From Akkermansiaceae bacterium (GTDB lineage: Bacteria; Verrucomicrobiota; Verrucomicrobiia; Verrucomicrobiales; Akkermansiaceae): a stretch of DNA of 55,020 nt. Below are positions 24,656 through 33,774 of the stretch, piece after piece. Below the pieces are notes generated by a model that was given only the letters and a program-made list of their open reading frames with translations, did not search any database and was not told the DNA's origin. The stretch spans positions 1 to 55,020 of the forward strand of contig JAIPKB010000011.1 of the NCBI GenBank assembly GCA_021733795.1, given 5' to 3'. Position 1 is the stretch's first letter; the number at the start of each line of letters is the position of its first letter. A program made the translations under genes and the position numbers.

Positions 24656-24684
24656 TTGCCATTGCTCCGTGGATTTCGCACACT
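24656..24684 (+). promoter_or_regulatory. candidate promoter of the PH-domain gene
   Basis: TTGCCA (24656-24661), 17 bp, CACACT (24679-24684), then 6 nt to ATG 24691. This almost copies the arrangement at 9811-9847. Confidence 0.4.
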
Positions 24685-24690
24685 CTGCCC

Positions 24691-25203
24691 ATGTCCGACG
24701 AAACGACTATCTGGAAATGCAGTCCCTCCCAGTGGCTTAACCTGGGTCCCTTCAGTGCCGGTGTCATCCTCGCAGTGGGTATTGCGGTGGGTGCCTGGTG
24801 GTTTCCCCCGGCTTGGTTTGCCCTGGTATTGCCGTTCGGATACATCTTGTGGCGCTTGCTATCCGTCCGCTGCCAGGTGTTCGAACTCACCACCCAGCGC
24901 CTCCGCATCACCACCGGTGTCATCAATCAGAACATCGATGAAATCGAACTCTACCGGGTCAAGGACACGCTGATGATCCGCACCTGGTGGATGAGAATCA
25001 CCCGGCTTGCCACCCTGACGCTCCAGACCTCGGATCGCTCGCTGCCCCATCTGGTGATCCCAGCCGTCTTCAATGGCATGGAACTGCGGGAAAGTCTCCG
25101 CAAGCAGGTGGAACTCCAGCGCGATGCCAAACGCGTCCGCGAAATGGACTTCGACGACGCCGGTGGGGACTCGGATATGGATCTGGATCTATCCGACGGC
25201 TGA
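24691..25203 (+). CDS. membrane-anchored bacterial PH-domain protein (YdbS-like)
   Basis: This is a 170-residue protein. Two adjacent TM helices (about 20-38 and 40-57) are followed by a bPH2-type domain (YdbS-like): CQVFELTTQRLRITTGVINQNIDEIELYRVKD (as CQVFELTTQRLRI, then EIELYRVKD) and the LTLQTSDRSLPHLVIPAV strand pair. The C-terminus is very acidic (DDAGGDSDMDLDLSDG). Function of these domains in bacteria is not established. ATG 24691 is set by the start of similarity and by the promoter. Confidence 0.8.
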   Translation: MSDETTIWKCSPSQWLNLGPFSAGVILAVGIAVGAWWFPPAWFALVLPFGYILWRLLSVRCQVFELTTQRLRITTGVINQNIDEIELYRVKDTLMIRTWWMRITRLATLTLQTSDRSLPHLVIPAVFNGMELRESLRKQVELQRDAKRVREMDFDDAGGDSDMDLDLSDG

Positions 25204-25316
25204 CACCTGGTCGAGCTCCTTCACCAGCCAGAACGAACACACGGTGAAGGCGCTCTGTGGCTCGCCGCAGATATCATGGGGTTGCTGATGGCAGTCGTCC
25301 GCCAGGCGGTTCCGAT
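25189..25316 (-). pseudogene. remnant of a GH15 (glucoamylase/trehalase-like) gene
   Basis: The minus strand downstream of otsAB reads, in one frame up to TAG at 25189, DICGEPQSAFTVCSF then WLVKELDQVSAVG. This closely resembles the conserved D-F-G-E-P-x-x-A-F-x-x-C-S/T-F-W-x-x-x-A-L-A segment near the C-terminus of GH15 enzymes. Only about 40 codons remain, with no start, and they overlap the tail of the convergent PH-domain gene. GH15 genes commonly follow otsA/otsB, so this is probably the last piece of a deleted operon member. The family match is from memory of the motif. Confidence 0.6.
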
Positions 25317-25322
25317 TTATCA

Positions 25323-27533
25323 TCATTGAACCGCAGGTGAATTGCGCAGGTTGGCACGCAGTTCATCCAGGAACACGCGCATGCCGGTGATGTCGGTCCG
25401 ATAAGCCGCCCGGGTCGGCCCCTTGCCGACTTTGACCGAGAAAAACTTCACGCCCTCGGGGCTGAGAGTGATCATCGTTTCGTCCGTTTGGTCGTCTCCA
25501 GCGACCAGTGCGACTTCAGTCCCCCACAAGCGCATCAGGTGATCCACCGCCTCGCCCTTGCTGACTTGGAGGCTGGAAATCTCGACGATTTTCTGGCCGT
25601 GGTGGACGGTGACGGGAAGGTTGGCGGCCATGGATGTGAGTTCCTCCAGCAGGCCGCGTGCCCGCCACAAGCCAAATTCCGGATCCGCCTTGCGGTAGTG
25701 CCAGACCAGGGCGGATTGCTTTTCCTCCACATGCGTTCCGGGTGTCAGCAGCGAAGCTTGTTCGAGGTGTTCGCGAATGGCCGCCTTCCATTCGGTGTTG
25801 ACGTGCGGGTTGAACAGTTCCCACTCGCCTTGCCCCCGATCCATCCAGCGGTATCCATGCTCAGCGACGAGTGTCACGCCGAGTCCACTGAGGTACCTTT
25901 CCATAAATTCCGGAGCCCGCCCACTGACCAGCGCCACTGAGATTTTCGGATGCTCGGCGAGTTCCCGCAGCAGTCCCGGCAGTTCCGGGTCGGGCACGGC
26001 CAAGTCCGGCACCTCCACGAAATCGCGCAAGGTCCCGTCATAATCCAAGAACAAACCGAGCTTCCGGCCCGCACGCACGTGCCCGGCGACTTCTGCCGCC
26101 AGCGGCTTCATCTTCATCACCACGATCCGGTCCTCACGCTGCGAAACGTTGTCGAGATCCTTGAGAAATCGTCTCGCCCATGCGCCGCTGTCCTGAAGGC
26201 GGAGACGAGACTGCATCGCCTCGATGCGTTTGTGGCGCTCATCATCCGGCATTTCCAGGGCGCGGTTCAATGCGGTCGCCACCTCGTCCACATCGTGTGG
26301 ATTCACTTGGATCGCTTGGGGAAGCTCGTTTGCGGCACCCGCGAATTCGCTCAGGATCAACACACCCGGCCGGGTTGAAAATTCAGGTCTCTGGCAATCG
26401 AGAAACTCTTTCGCCACCAGATTCATGCCATCCCTAAGCGGCGTCACCAGACAAACCTCCGCCGTGGCGTAAAATGCCGCCAAATTTGCAATCGGGAAGC
26501 CTCGGTGAAAGAACTGGACCGGAGTGTGGCCCACTTTTCCGAACTCGCCATTGATCGCTCCCACCTCGCGCTGCACCTCCTCGGTGAGTGTGTCATATTC
26601 CTGTACTCCCTGCCTCGAGGGCACCGCGATCAGGACGAACAGGACATCGTCGCGCTTGTCGGGGTTCTGTTCCAGGAAACGCCGCATCGCCGCCAGCTTT
26701 TCCGGCAGGCCCTTGGTGTAGTCGAGTCGCTCGACATTGAGAATCATGCGCTTTCCGGCCAGATCCTTGCGGTGGCTCTCCAAGATTTCCAGAAAGTCCG
26801 GGCTTTTCATTGCCTGATCGAAGCCCGCGTGATTGTGGCCGATCGGATAGACGCCCATCCGCACTTCCCTACCATCGTGCCACAGGCCTTCCATCTCCGT
26901 TTCCCGGCCTAAGACCCTCAGCAACGAGGAGCGGAAGTGGCGCAGATAGCTGTAGGCATGAAATCCGATCACATCCGCGCCCAGCACACCCTCCAGGATC
27001 TTCGCCCGGTCCGGCAGCACCCGGAAGATCTCGCTCGAACAAAACGGCGTGTGCAGGAAAAACCCCACACGCAGTCCTTGATCAAGACCGCGCAACATCG
27101 AGGGCACCAGAAACAGATGGTAATCGTGAATCCAAACCTGGTCCCCCTCATCGGCCACCTCCATGATCACCTCCGCAAATTTCTGATTCACCCGGCGATA
27201 GGACTCCCACCAATCATTCGAAAATTTCGTCCGTTCCACCATGTAGTGCAGCAGCGGCCACAGTGTGGAGTTCGCATACCCCTCGTAAAAACCGTCGAGG
27301 TCCTGCTTGGTCAGAAACACCGGTGCCATCCCGGATGTGAGCATCCCGGCGCGCACTTGTTCCAGATCTTCGAAGTCTTCCTCCACTCCTCCGGGCCAAC
27401 CGACCCAGATCTGTTCGTTTTCCAATGCAGCTCCTTCCAACGCCGATGCCAGTCCACCCGTCGTCCTGTGCGTCGAACCGTCTCGTTCAATGTGGAACGG
27501 CAGCCGATTTGAAACCATGATCAGTTTGCTCAT
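25323..27533 (-). CDS. otsAB: bifunctional trehalose-6-phosphate synthase/phosphatase
   Basis: This is a 736-residue fusion. Residues 1 to about 465 are a GT20 trehalose-6-phosphate synthase: VSNRLPF at the N-terminus, VWIHDYHLFLVP near 130, GFFLHTPFCSSEIFR near 155, NVERLDYTKGLPEK near 270 and PLRDGMNLVAKEF near 370. Residues about 490-736 are a HAD-type phosphatase with DYDGT (about 499-503, nucleophile Asp) and GDDQTDE near 690. Together they make trehalose from UDP-glucose and glucose-6-phosphate, for osmoprotection. It starts 4 nt after hisC, so it is probably co-transcribed with yicC-hisC. Confidence 0.93.
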   Translation of the reverse strand: MSKLIMVSNRLPFHIERDGSTHRTTGGLASALEGAALENEQIWVGWPGGVEEDFEDLEQVRAGMLTSGMAPVFLTKQDLDGFYEGYANSTLWPLLHYMVERTKFSNDWWESYRRVNQKFAEVIMEVADEGDQVWIHDYHLFLVPSMLRGLDQGLRVGFFLHTPFCSSEIFRVLPDRAKILEGVLGADVIGFHAYSYLRHFRSSLLRVLGRETEMEGLWHDGREVRMGVYPIGHNHAGFDQAMKSPDFLEILESHRKDLAGKRMILNVERLDYTKGLPEKLAAMRRFLEQNPDKRDDVLFVLIAVPSRQGVQEYDTLTEEVQREVGAINGEFGKVGHTPVQFFHRGFPIANLAAFYATAEVCLVTPLRDGMNLVAKEFLDCQRPEFSTRPGVLILSEFAGAANELPQAIQVNPHDVDEVATALNRALEMPDDERHKRIEAMQSRLRLQDSGAWARRFLKDLDNVSQREDRIVVMKMKPLAAEVAGHVRAGRKLGLFLDYDGTLRDFVEVPDLAVPDPELPGLLRELAEHPKISVALVSGRAPEFMERYLSGLGVTLVAEHGYRWMDRGQGEWELFNPHVNTEWKAAIREHLEQASLLTPGTHVEEKQSALVWHYRKADPEFGLWRARGLLEELTSMAANLPVTVHHGQKIVEISSLQVSKGEAVDHLMRLWGTEVALVAGDDQTDETMITLSPEGVKFFSVKVGKGPTRAAYRTDITGMRVFLDELRANLRNSPAVQ

Positions 27534-27536
27534 GAG

Positions 27537-28652
27537 TCATTGCAGCACGGTACCGCCACCCTGTCGACAACCTTCTCGATCCAGCACCTCCAGACAGCGC
27601 TGGTTCTGGGCGGCGGTGCCGACCGAAATCCGGATCCATCCGGGGAGTTTGTACCCTCTCATCGCACGGACGATGACCCCTTGCTTGAGCATCGCCGCGA
27701 AGACCCGGTCGCCGTCACCCACCTCGACCAGCACGAAGTTGGCGTGGCTCGGGACAAACCGCAGGCCGCGGGCGGCAAAAGCCGTTTGGTAAAATGCCAA
27801 ACCCTCGCGGTTGAGCTGGCGGGTGGCCGCAACGTGGTCGGCATCCTCCAGTGCCGCGATCGCTCCGGCCTGGGCGATCGCGTTCACATTGAACGGCTGC
27901 CGCGCCTTTTGCAACAGGGCGGCGAGCGGCTTGGACGCCAGCCCGTAGCCGACCCGCAGCCCGGCCAGCCCGTGAATCTTGGAACACGTCCGCAGCACAC
28001 AGACGTTGCGGCCCTCGCGGACATACCGCAAGGTGTCCAACGGCACCTCCAGAAACTCGAAATACGCCTCGTCGAAGACCACCACCACCTGCTCCGGCAC
28101 CTTCGCCATGAAGCGATCAATCGCCTCCTGACCGACCAGGGTGCCGGTCGGGTTGTTCGGATTGGCGATGAAAACGAGGCGCGTCTGCGGGGTGATCGCG
28201 GCGGCCATGGCGTCCAGATCGTGGACGAATCCGGGGTCCGGCACCTCCACGTAGCGCGCGCCAAAAAGGGTGGCCATCAGCTTGTAAACCACGAATGCGT
28301 GCTCGGCGGCAATCAGTTCGGCGGCGGGGTTGAGGAAGGTATGGCACAGCAGCTCGATGATTTCGTTGGAGCCGTTGCCAATGACCACGTGCTCCAACTC
28401 CAGCCCCAGTTTGGCGGCGATCGCGGAACGCAGCCGGTAGCCGCCGCCATCCGGATAGATGTGCGCTTCGGCAAGCGCCGTCCGCATCGCCTCCAGCGCC
28501 TTGGGTGAGGGCCCCAGCGGATTCTCGTTGGAGGCGAGCTTGACGATGTCCCCCGGGTCGAGCCCCAGTTCGCGGGCGGTTTCGTCGATCGGTTTCCCAG
28601 GCTCGTAGGCTACCAGGTCACACACAAAGCGGTTGGCGTAAGTATCAATCAT
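27537..28652 (-). CDS. hisC: histidinol-phosphate aminotransferase
   Basis: This is a 371-residue PLP enzyme of fold type I (family length about 350-370). Motifs are YEPGKPIDETARELGL near 14, KLASNENPLGPSP near 35, NPNNPTGT near 155 and TCSKIHGLAGLRVGYG with the PLP Lys near 223. It converts imidazole-acetol phosphate and glutamate to histidinol phosphate. ATG 28652 gives a standard N-terminus. An in-frame ATG at 28691, 7 nt after the yicC stop, is an equally possible coupled start adding 13 residues. No other his gene is nearby. Confidence 0.88.
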   Translation of the reverse strand: MIDTYANRFVCDLVAYEPGKPIDETARELGLDPGDIVKLASNENPLGPSPKALEAMRTALAEAHIYPDGGGYRLRSAIAAKLGLELEHVVIGNGSNEIIELLCHTFLNPAAELIAAEHAFVVYKLMATLFGARYVEVPDPGFVHDLDAMAAAITPQTRLVFIANPNNPTGTLVGQEAIDRFMAKVPEQVVVVFDEAYFEFLEVPLDTLRYVREGRNVCVLRTCSKIHGLAGLRVGYGLASKPLAALLQKARQPFNVNAIAQAGAIAALEDADHVAATRQLNREGLAFYQTAFAARGLRFVPSHANFVLVEVGDGDRVFAAMLKQGVIVRAMRGYKLPGWIRISVGTAAQNQRCLEVLDREGCRQGGGTVLQ

Positions 28653-28697
28653 GATGGTTTGCGGGGGAATCCTACTGGCCAGGTCCGCCATGTCAAT

Positions 28698-29573
28698 TCA
28701 CTCGACGTTCTGAACCTGCTCGCGGATTTTTTCCAGTTCGGTTTTGGCCTCCACCACCGCCTGGGCAATCCCGGCATCGTTGGCTTTGGCACCGATCGTG
28801 TTGAACTCGCGGAAAATCTCCTGGCAGAGGAAATCCAGCGCCCGGCCCGGCGGTTCGGCCGCCGCCATGTATTCGCGGAATTTCCCGAAGTGGCTGGCCA
28901 GCCGGGTCAGCTCCTCGCTCACATCGCAGCGGTCCGCGAACAACGCGAGTTCCCGGGTGACCCGCTCGTCGGCCAAATCCAGTTCCAATCCGGCCTCCCG
29001 CAGGCGTTTCAGCAATAACTCCCGCTGCCGCAGTGGACGCTCCGGAGCGGCCGCTGCAATCCGTCCGGTCAGGTCGTCCAGGGTGCTCAACCTGGTTATT
29101 AGGTCGGCCGCCAGATCCGCGCCCTCGCGCTCCCGCATCGCGGTCAGTTGCGCCAGGGCGTCGTGCAGCGCGGGCTCAATAGCCGCCCATGCCTCCGCTG
29201 GATCGATTTCACGGGCACCGATCGTCAATACCCCGGGTTGCCGCAGGAAATCCGTGGCCTGTGGTTGGACGGGCCGGCCGATGGCAGTGCTGAGTTGGGT
29301 GAATGCCTCCTCGAGTCCCCGGGCCAGCACGGCGTCCATCCGCACGTTGGCGGTGCCGCCCGCTGCCGGTTCGAGCGCGACATTCACCTGCACCCGCCCG
29401 CGGGAGACCACCGCCTGGGCCAGCTTGCGGATCCCGGCATCAAGTTCCGCCAGATCCTTTGGCAGCATCACCACCACCTCCGCCTGCTTGCGGTTCACCG
29501 TGCCTATCTCCAACCGTGCCACCCACGCTGCCGTGGCCGCACTCCCCCTGCCAAATCCTGTCATCGAACGCAT
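28698..29573 (-). CDS. yicC: YicC/YloC family endoribonuclease
   Basis: This is a 291-residue protein with the family signature MRSMTGFGRG at the N-terminus. The C-terminal DUF1732-type segment DFLCQEIFREFNTIGAKAND precedes the final EKIREQVQNVE. YicC proteins are cytoplasmic endoribonucleases linked to small-RNA turnover. It is the first gene of a yicC-hisC-otsAB row, with a near-leaderless promoter candidate upstream. The gene order has no known functional logic. Confidence 0.9.
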   Translation of the reverse strand: MRSMTGFGRGSAATAAWVARLEIGTVNRKQAEVVVMLPKDLAELDAGIRKLAQAVVSRGRVQVNVALEPAAGGTANVRMDAVLARGLEEAFTQLSTAIGRPVQPQATDFLRQPGVLTIGAREIDPAEAWAAIEPALHDALAQLTAMREREGADLAADLITRLSTLDDLTGRIAAAAPERPLRQRELLLKRLREAGLELDLADERVTRELALFADRCDVSEELTRLASHFGKFREYMAAAEPPGRALDFLCQEIFREFNTIGAKANDAGIAQAVVEAKTELEKIREQVQNVE

Positions 29574-29579
29574 GGCTCC

Positions 29580-29608
29580 AGCATGTCCGCCAACACCCGC
29601 CATGCCAA
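29580..29608 (-). promoter_or_regulatory. candidate yicC operon promoter
   Basis: On the minus strand TTGGCA (29603-29608), 17 bp, CATGCT (29580-29585), then GGAGCC and ATG 29573. The 6-nt gap puts the start point on the ATG; alternatively GGAG could act as a close Shine-Dalgarno site from a more distal promoter. Confidence 0.4.
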
Positions 29609-29652
29609 GCGAAACTTCAGAGATGACGGAGGACAAAAATGTCAAGCGCCAG

Positions 29653-29700
29653 CCGACAGCATGTCGGCATGACTCAGTCGATAGAATATCCACGCTCCGG
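29653..29700 (+). repeat. double-hairpin element, second locus
   Basis: CCGACA-GCA-TGTCGG (29653-29667) is followed by CA, TGACTCAG (29670-29677), and a short GATA-GAA-TATC hairpin (29680-29690), then CACGCTCCGG. The order and the TGACTCAG, GAA and CGCTCCGG blocks match the 10564-10611 copy, while both stems differ with pairing kept. It lies between the divergent yicC and hemB genes. Confidence 0.65.
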
Positions 29701-29774
29701 CACGGATCGCGGTGATTTGCTCTTTCCTTCAACTGGCAATCCGCTACGATCCGGGCGTCAGCCCCATTTCAACC

Positions 29775-30758
29775 ATGATTCGTCCACGCCGCAACCGCCG
29801 CACACCCGCCATCCGCTCGATGGTCCGCGAGACCTCACTCCAAGCGAGCGACTTCATCCTGCCGATGTTTCTCCACGAGGACGGCGAGGACACGCCCATC
29901 GCTTCCATGCCCGGGGTCACCCGTTGGTCGCTGGACAGCCTGGTCCGGGAGGCGGGCGAGGCCCACGCGCTCGGCATCCCCGCCGTGGTCCTGTTTCCGA
30001 AAATCGAGGAGGCGCTGAAATCCCCGCTGGCGGAGGAATGCCACCATGAAAACGGGCTGATCCCCCGGGCGATCCGGGCGCTCAAGGCGGCTCATCCCAC
30101 GCTTTGTGTCATCACCGACATCGCTCTGGATCCATACAACTCGGACGGTCACGACGGGGTGGTCCAGCGCAGCGAACGTGGCGAACTCATCATCCTCAAC
30201 GACGAAACCGTGGCGATCCTCTGCGAGCAAGCGCTCTGCCACGCCAAGGCGGGCGCGGACATCGTCTCCCCGTCCGACATGATGGACGGCCGGGTGGCGG
30301 CGATCCGCGAGGCACTGGACGACGGCGGGTTTCAGGATGTCTCGATCCTCAGCTACACCGCCAAATACGCCTCCGCCTATTACGGCCCGTTCCGCGGCGC
30401 GCTGGACTCCGCCCCCAAAGATGGTGACAAGAAAACCTATCAGATGGATCCCGCCAACTTCCGCGAGGCGGTCCGCGAGACGCGGCTCGACGAAGCCGAG
30501 GGCGCGGACATGTTGATGGTGAAACCCGCCGGTCCCTACCTTGACATCATCGCCCGGGTCCGCGAAACCACCACCTTGCCGGTGGCGGCCTATCAAGTCA
30601 GCGGCGAGTATCTCATGCTCAAGAGCGCCGCCGCCGCCGGCTGGCTGGACGAACGCGCGGTGGTGCTGGAATCCCTCACCGGCATCAAACGCGCCGGAGC
30701 GGACATGATCCTCACCTATTTCGCCAAACAGGCCGCCGGCTGGTTGGCCGGAAAATGA
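29775..30758 (+). CDS. hemB: delta-aminolevulinic acid dehydratase (porphobilinogen synthase)
   Basis: This is a 327-residue cytoplasmic enzyme that joins two 5-aminolevulinate molecules to make porphobilinogen. The Schiff-base lysines are in SYTAKYAS (Lys near 197) and MVKPAGPYLD (Lys near 249). The metal loop reads DIALDPYNSDGHDG: the three Cys of zinc enzymes are replaced, so this belongs to the Asp-rich, magnesium-dependent or zinc-independent type. ATG 29775 gives the usual RPRRNRRT N-terminus. It converges with infA. Confidence 0.95.
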   Translation: MIRPRRNRRTPAIRSMVRETSLQASDFILPMFLHEDGEDTPIASMPGVTRWSLDSLVREAGEAHALGIPAVVLFPKIEEALKSPLAEECHHENGLIPRAIRALKAAHPTLCVITDIALDPYNSDGHDGVVQRSERGELIILNDETVAILCEQALCHAKAGADIVSPSDMMDGRVAAIREALDDGGFQDVSILSYTAKYASAYYGPFRGALDSAPKDGDKKTYQMDPANFREAVRETRLDEAEGADMLMVKPAGPYLDIIARVRETTTLPVAAYQVSGEYLMLKSAAAAGWLDERAVVLESLTGIKRAGADMILTYFAKQAAGWLAGK

Positions 30759-30808
30759 GGAAGGGACCGTCGGTGAACGGCGGACGCGGCGGTCGGCCAC
30801 CGCGCTCC

Positions 30809-30825
30809 CGGCAGGTCACCTGCCG
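30809..30825. terminator. palindrome between convergent hemB and infA
   Basis: CGGCAGGTCACCTGCCG is a perfect 17-nt palindrome ending at the infA stop codon. It could act as a weak two-way transcription barrier or 3' end stabiliser. There is no U-tract, so intrinsic termination is doubtful. Confidence 0.3.
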
Positions 30826-31185
30826 TCAACCCAGCCGGAAGACGATCCGCGCCTTGGTCAGGTCATAGGGCGACATTTCCATCCGTACCCGGTCACCGAC
30901 GACCAAGCGGATGAAACGCTTGCGCATTTTCCCCGAGATATGGGCGAGAACTTCGTGGCCGCTGGCAAGCTTCACCCGGAACATGGTGCCGGCGAGCACT
31001 GCGGAAATCATTCCTTCCACCTCCACCGCCTTTTCCTCATCGTCACCCGCACCAGGTTCGGGCCTGCGTACCGGTGGGCCGCCGCGGCGGCGGCCTCTGC
31101 CAGAATTGCGTCTGCGCCCGCCGCCACCCGAACGAGCAGGTGGGCCGGAGCGACCGGAATTTGATGTGTTGGGACGAGCTGGCAT
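30826..31185 (-). CDS. infA: translation initiation factor IF-1 with basic N-terminal extension
   Basis: This is a 119-residue protein. Residues 52-119 are a complete IF-1 OB-fold: [35 protein letters not shown] and [20 protein letters not shown]. Residues 1-51 are an added Arg/Gly/Pro-rich disordered tail ([18 protein letters not shown]) ending in an acidic DDEEK patch. IF-1 is normally about 72 residues and binds the ribosomal A site. The tail could bind RNA. The stretch looks translated because the promoter and ATG 31185 lie upstream of it. Confidence 0.88.
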   Translation of the reverse strand: MPARPNTSNSGRSGPPARSGGGGRRRNSGRGRRRGGPPVRRPEPGAGDDEEKAVEVEGMISAVLAGTMFRVKLASGHEVLAHISGKMRKRFIRLVVGDRVRMEMSPYDLTKARIVFRLG

Positions 31186-31223
31186 AGGAAAAATGGGAGA
31201 CAAAAGCCGCCTCCGCGAAGCAG

Positions 31224-31252
31224 ACCCTACCGGGCGCGAACGATCCCGGCAA
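31224..31252 (-). promoter_or_regulatory. candidate infA promoter
   Basis: On the minus strand TTGCCG (31247-31252), 17 bp, TAGGGT (31224-31229), giving a leader of about 33 nt before ATG 31185. The same -10 is found in front of secG. Confidence 0.5.
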
Positions 31253-31353
31253 TCCAAAATCCCGGATTTTATCATTTTTCCCGGCGCGCGTGAGGAAATT
31301 AGCGATTCTACGCCGTATTTCTCCAACGTGAAATCCAAAAGTGATGTGAAACA

Positions 31354-31419
31354 TGGCGGCGGATGGCATCCGCCAAGCCTTCTTGTGCCGCAGGGCATGG
31401 CGGATGAAATCCGCCGCCA
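31354..31419. repeat. nested inverted repeat (REP-like cruciform)
   Basis: An outer perfect 11-bp pair, TGGCGGCGGAT (31354-31364) with ATCCGCCGCCA (31409-31419), encloses an inner 9-bp pair CATCCGCCA (31367-31375) with TGGCGGATG (31398-31406). It lies in the spacer upstream of infA (31186-31544), which otherwise holds only the infA promoter. An ORF-like stretch at 31423-31545 is not supported as a gene. Confidence 0.75.
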
Positions 31420-31544
31420 CGGATGAATCCCGACTACCTCCAGATCGGCGAGATCGACGAGGAACTGCGGCAGGCCAAACCTCTGAACCAAGTAGCTCCA
31501 ATGTCCACCAAGTGTTGGCAGACCGTCTTGAGGACACTCGTGTG

Positions 31545-33689
31545 CTATGATATCTTCGGGTTCACCCGGATGATGACTTTCGTCCCGCCACCGGGGCTGC
31601 TGTTGATTTCCAGGTCGCCACTCAGGCGCACGGACCGCTCACGCATCCCCTGGAGGCCGAAGTGACCCTCCAGGGGGCCTTTGGCATGTTCCAGATCAAA
31701 ACCACAGCCGTCGTCGCTGACCGTCAACGTGACAAGCTCGGGCTCGTAGTCCACATCCGGGCTGATGAGCGTGGGGCTGGAGTGTTTGAGCGCGTTGGTG
31801 ACGCACTCCTTGGCGAGCATCAGCAGATTGCCGGCGACCAGATCCGGCAACTCGCGCTCCTCGCCGGTTCCTCCGGTCGCAAAGGTGATGCCGCTGCCTT
31901 CCCCCAGGCCGGACGCGATGTAGGCCAGCGCCTCGCGCAACAGCCGCCCCTCAAGCACATTGGCCCGGAGATTCCATACCGAGCGGCGGACATCCTCGCG
32001 GCTGCCGGACAAAATCTGGCGGGCCAGAAACAAGTGACGGCGGCTGAGTTCAGCCGGATGGTCCCGCAGCCGGTGCATGGTTTCCAGTTGGAAGGCCACG
32101 CCGGTTAGGGCTTGTTCGAGGGTGTCGTGTAGATCGGCGGCCAACCGTTCGCGCTCCCGCATGGTGGCTGCGAATTCAGCACTTGCGGCCTCACCGGCCC
32201 GTTCCTCCTCCGCCAGGGCGTAGCGCTCCTGATCCACCCTGCGGCGCAGATAGAGCGCCCAGGCAAGGGCCAGCATGAAGACAGCGAACAACCCGGCGAG
32301 AGCCTTCCACAGCCGCTCGGTGGTCCACCATGAGGCGAGGCTGGTGACCTCGATATCTTCCGCACCACGCAGCAGCAGGTGGAACCCGGTGATCCGGGGA
32401 ATGTCCTGGGCGGGCCACGCGGATGACAATTCGGTTAGGCAGATTCCGGTCAGCCTAACCCCACTGCCCAGACGCAGATCGGCCAGCTGCGATGCGCTGG
32501 CCGGCGCGGTGATTTCCGCAGTGGTTACCGCGCCGCCGGACTCGACGAACAGCCGGGTGCCGCGTTCCATGGGTTCCATTTGCAGCAGTCGGCCATTTAG
32601 CGAGACCAGCCGCCCGTCCACATCCACCGCCCCATCGGTCTGATAGCCAGAGAAATGACCTAACACTTCAGCGCGGGTAATGGCCAGCGGAGCGATGGGG
32701 GCGGCGGAGGGTTCAACGCGGAATACGGCCTGGCTTATTTCGGCAAACGGTTGCTGCAACTCGATGAAACCGGAAACCAACACGCGGGTCCCCGGCGGCA
32801 GCGGCGTTGTCTGGCGGCAATAGACCCGGACGCCGCGCGTGCCGTTTTGAACATAGAAGAATTCGCCGGGCGCACTGTAGGTCACCGTGCCGCGAAATTG
32901 CCGCCGGTGCAGCGATGGGGGGCTGACGGAAAAGGACCGCAGCGCGGTGATGTCAGCTTCCGGCACCCCGAAGGGATCCGGTGGAGGGGGCAGGATGACT
33001 TTGATTTCTTCCGTACCGCTGAGATGCACGCGGATGCCGGCGAGTTCGCCACGCGGGGTGCAGAAGGTGCAGCAGACGCCCGAGATTTCGACTTCGGCAT
33101 CCAACAACGCGCCGATTTTGGGTGCCTCGGTCTGGCTGAGGATGATTTCGCAGCGGCCTTCCAGGGTTGCCAGGACCAGGCGCGCCCGGTTATCGAACCA
33201 ATACCGACCTCCGGCATCCTGCAGGACCCCGCGCAGGGTTACCCGCTGGCAGTCGTAGGTTCCTGTTAGCAGGGCCGGGATCCGCACGCGCTTGGCGGGC
33301 GGCATGGGAGCGGTGCCGAGGATGCGTAGCGAGTCGGCCTCGATTTCCGGGGCAAAATGGCCGGCTCCGGTCACACCGATCACTTCCACCTTCATGCCGG
33401 CCTGCAACAACACAACGGGGTCGTCCGGGGGGCCGGTGTCTCCGCTGGGGCGGGATGCGGAATTCCGTAGCACAAACACACCGCGGGTGCCGTCATCGAG
33501 AATGAAGCCGGATTCAGGTGATATTCCCGGATCGGTGACCACGCCGGTGATTCTGAGCGGAATACCGGTTGGCGCCTGCGTGCGGGGCAGGCGGTGCAGG
33601 GCCAGACCGGAGGTGATCAGCGCCGGTTCCGCCGCCGGGCAGGAAGACGCGATGAGCAGGCAACAGAGTATTCTCCGGGAGCAGCGCAT
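31545..33689 (-). CDS. NarL-type sensor histidine kinase with OB-like sensor repeats
   Basis: This is a 714-residue membrane kinase. The signal peptide is 1-20. The periplasmic region (about 25-480) consists of roughly four repeated beta-rich OB-like units (for example [11 protein letters not shown]...[34 protein letters not shown]). One TM helix lies near 487-507. A cytoplasmic HisKA_3 dimerisation segment follows, with [20 protein letters not shown] (phospho-His near 520), and an ATPase domain with [20 protein letters not shown] and [11 protein letters not shown]. It pairs with the response regulator at 33775-34395. Ligand unknown; the adjacent pectate-lyase-like and glycosidase genes suggest a carbohydrate or envelope cue. 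Confidence 0.88.
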   Translation of the reverse strand: MRCSRRILCCLLIASSCPAAEPALITSGLALHRLPRTQAPTGIPLRITGVVTDPGISPESGFILDDGTRGVFVLRNSASRPSGDTGPPDDPVVLLQAGMKVEVIGVTGAGHFAPEIEADSLRILGTAPMPPAKRVRIPALLTGTYDCQRVTLRGVLQDAGGRYWFDNRARLVLATLEGRCEIILSQTEAPKIGALLDAEVEISGVCCTFCTPRGELAGIRVHLSGTEEIKVILPPPPDPFGVPEADITALRSFSVSPPSLHRRQFRGTVTYSAPGEFFYVQNGTRGVRVYCRQTTPLPPGTRVLVSGFIELQQPFAEISQAVFRVEPSAAPIAPLAITRAEVLGHFSGYQTDGAVDVDGRLVSLNGRLLQMEPMERGTRLFVESGGAVTTAEITAPASASQLADLRLGSGVRLTGICLTELSSAWPAQDIPRITGFHLLLRGAEDIEVTSLASWWTTERLWKALAGLFAVFMLALAWALYLRRRVDQERYALAEEERAGEAASAEFAATMRERERLAADLHDTLEQALTGVAFQLETMHRLRDHPAELSRRHLFLARQILSGSREDVRRSVWNLRANVLEGRLLREALAYIASGLGEGSGITFATGGTGEERELPDLVAGNLLMLAKECVTNALKHSSPTLISPDVDYEPELVTLTVSDDGCGFDLEHAKGPLEGHFGLQGMRERSVRLSGDLEINSSPGGGTKVIIRVNPKIS

Positions 33690-33694
33690 GGGCA

Positions 33695-33723
33695 ACGTTG
33701 AATCTGGGAGAGGCGCTTGGCAA
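33695..33723 (-). promoter_or_regulatory. candidate promoter of the histidine kinase gene
   Basis: On the minus strand TTGCCA (33718-33723), 17 bp, CAACGT (33695-33700), then 5 nt to ATG 33689. It lies in the 85-nt spacer after the response regulator gene, so the kinase may have its own promoter. Confidence 0.35.
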
Positions 33724-33774
33724 AGCAAATCATCGATGTCGCCGGATTGTCCGCTCACCACATGGTTGCCGTTT

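Noticed and set aside
31423..31665. 80-codon plus-strand ORF upstream of the histidine kinase 3' end
   Set aside because: The second half is antisense to the kinase gene; the first part ([16 protein letters not shown]) looks coding-like but has no family match I can support.
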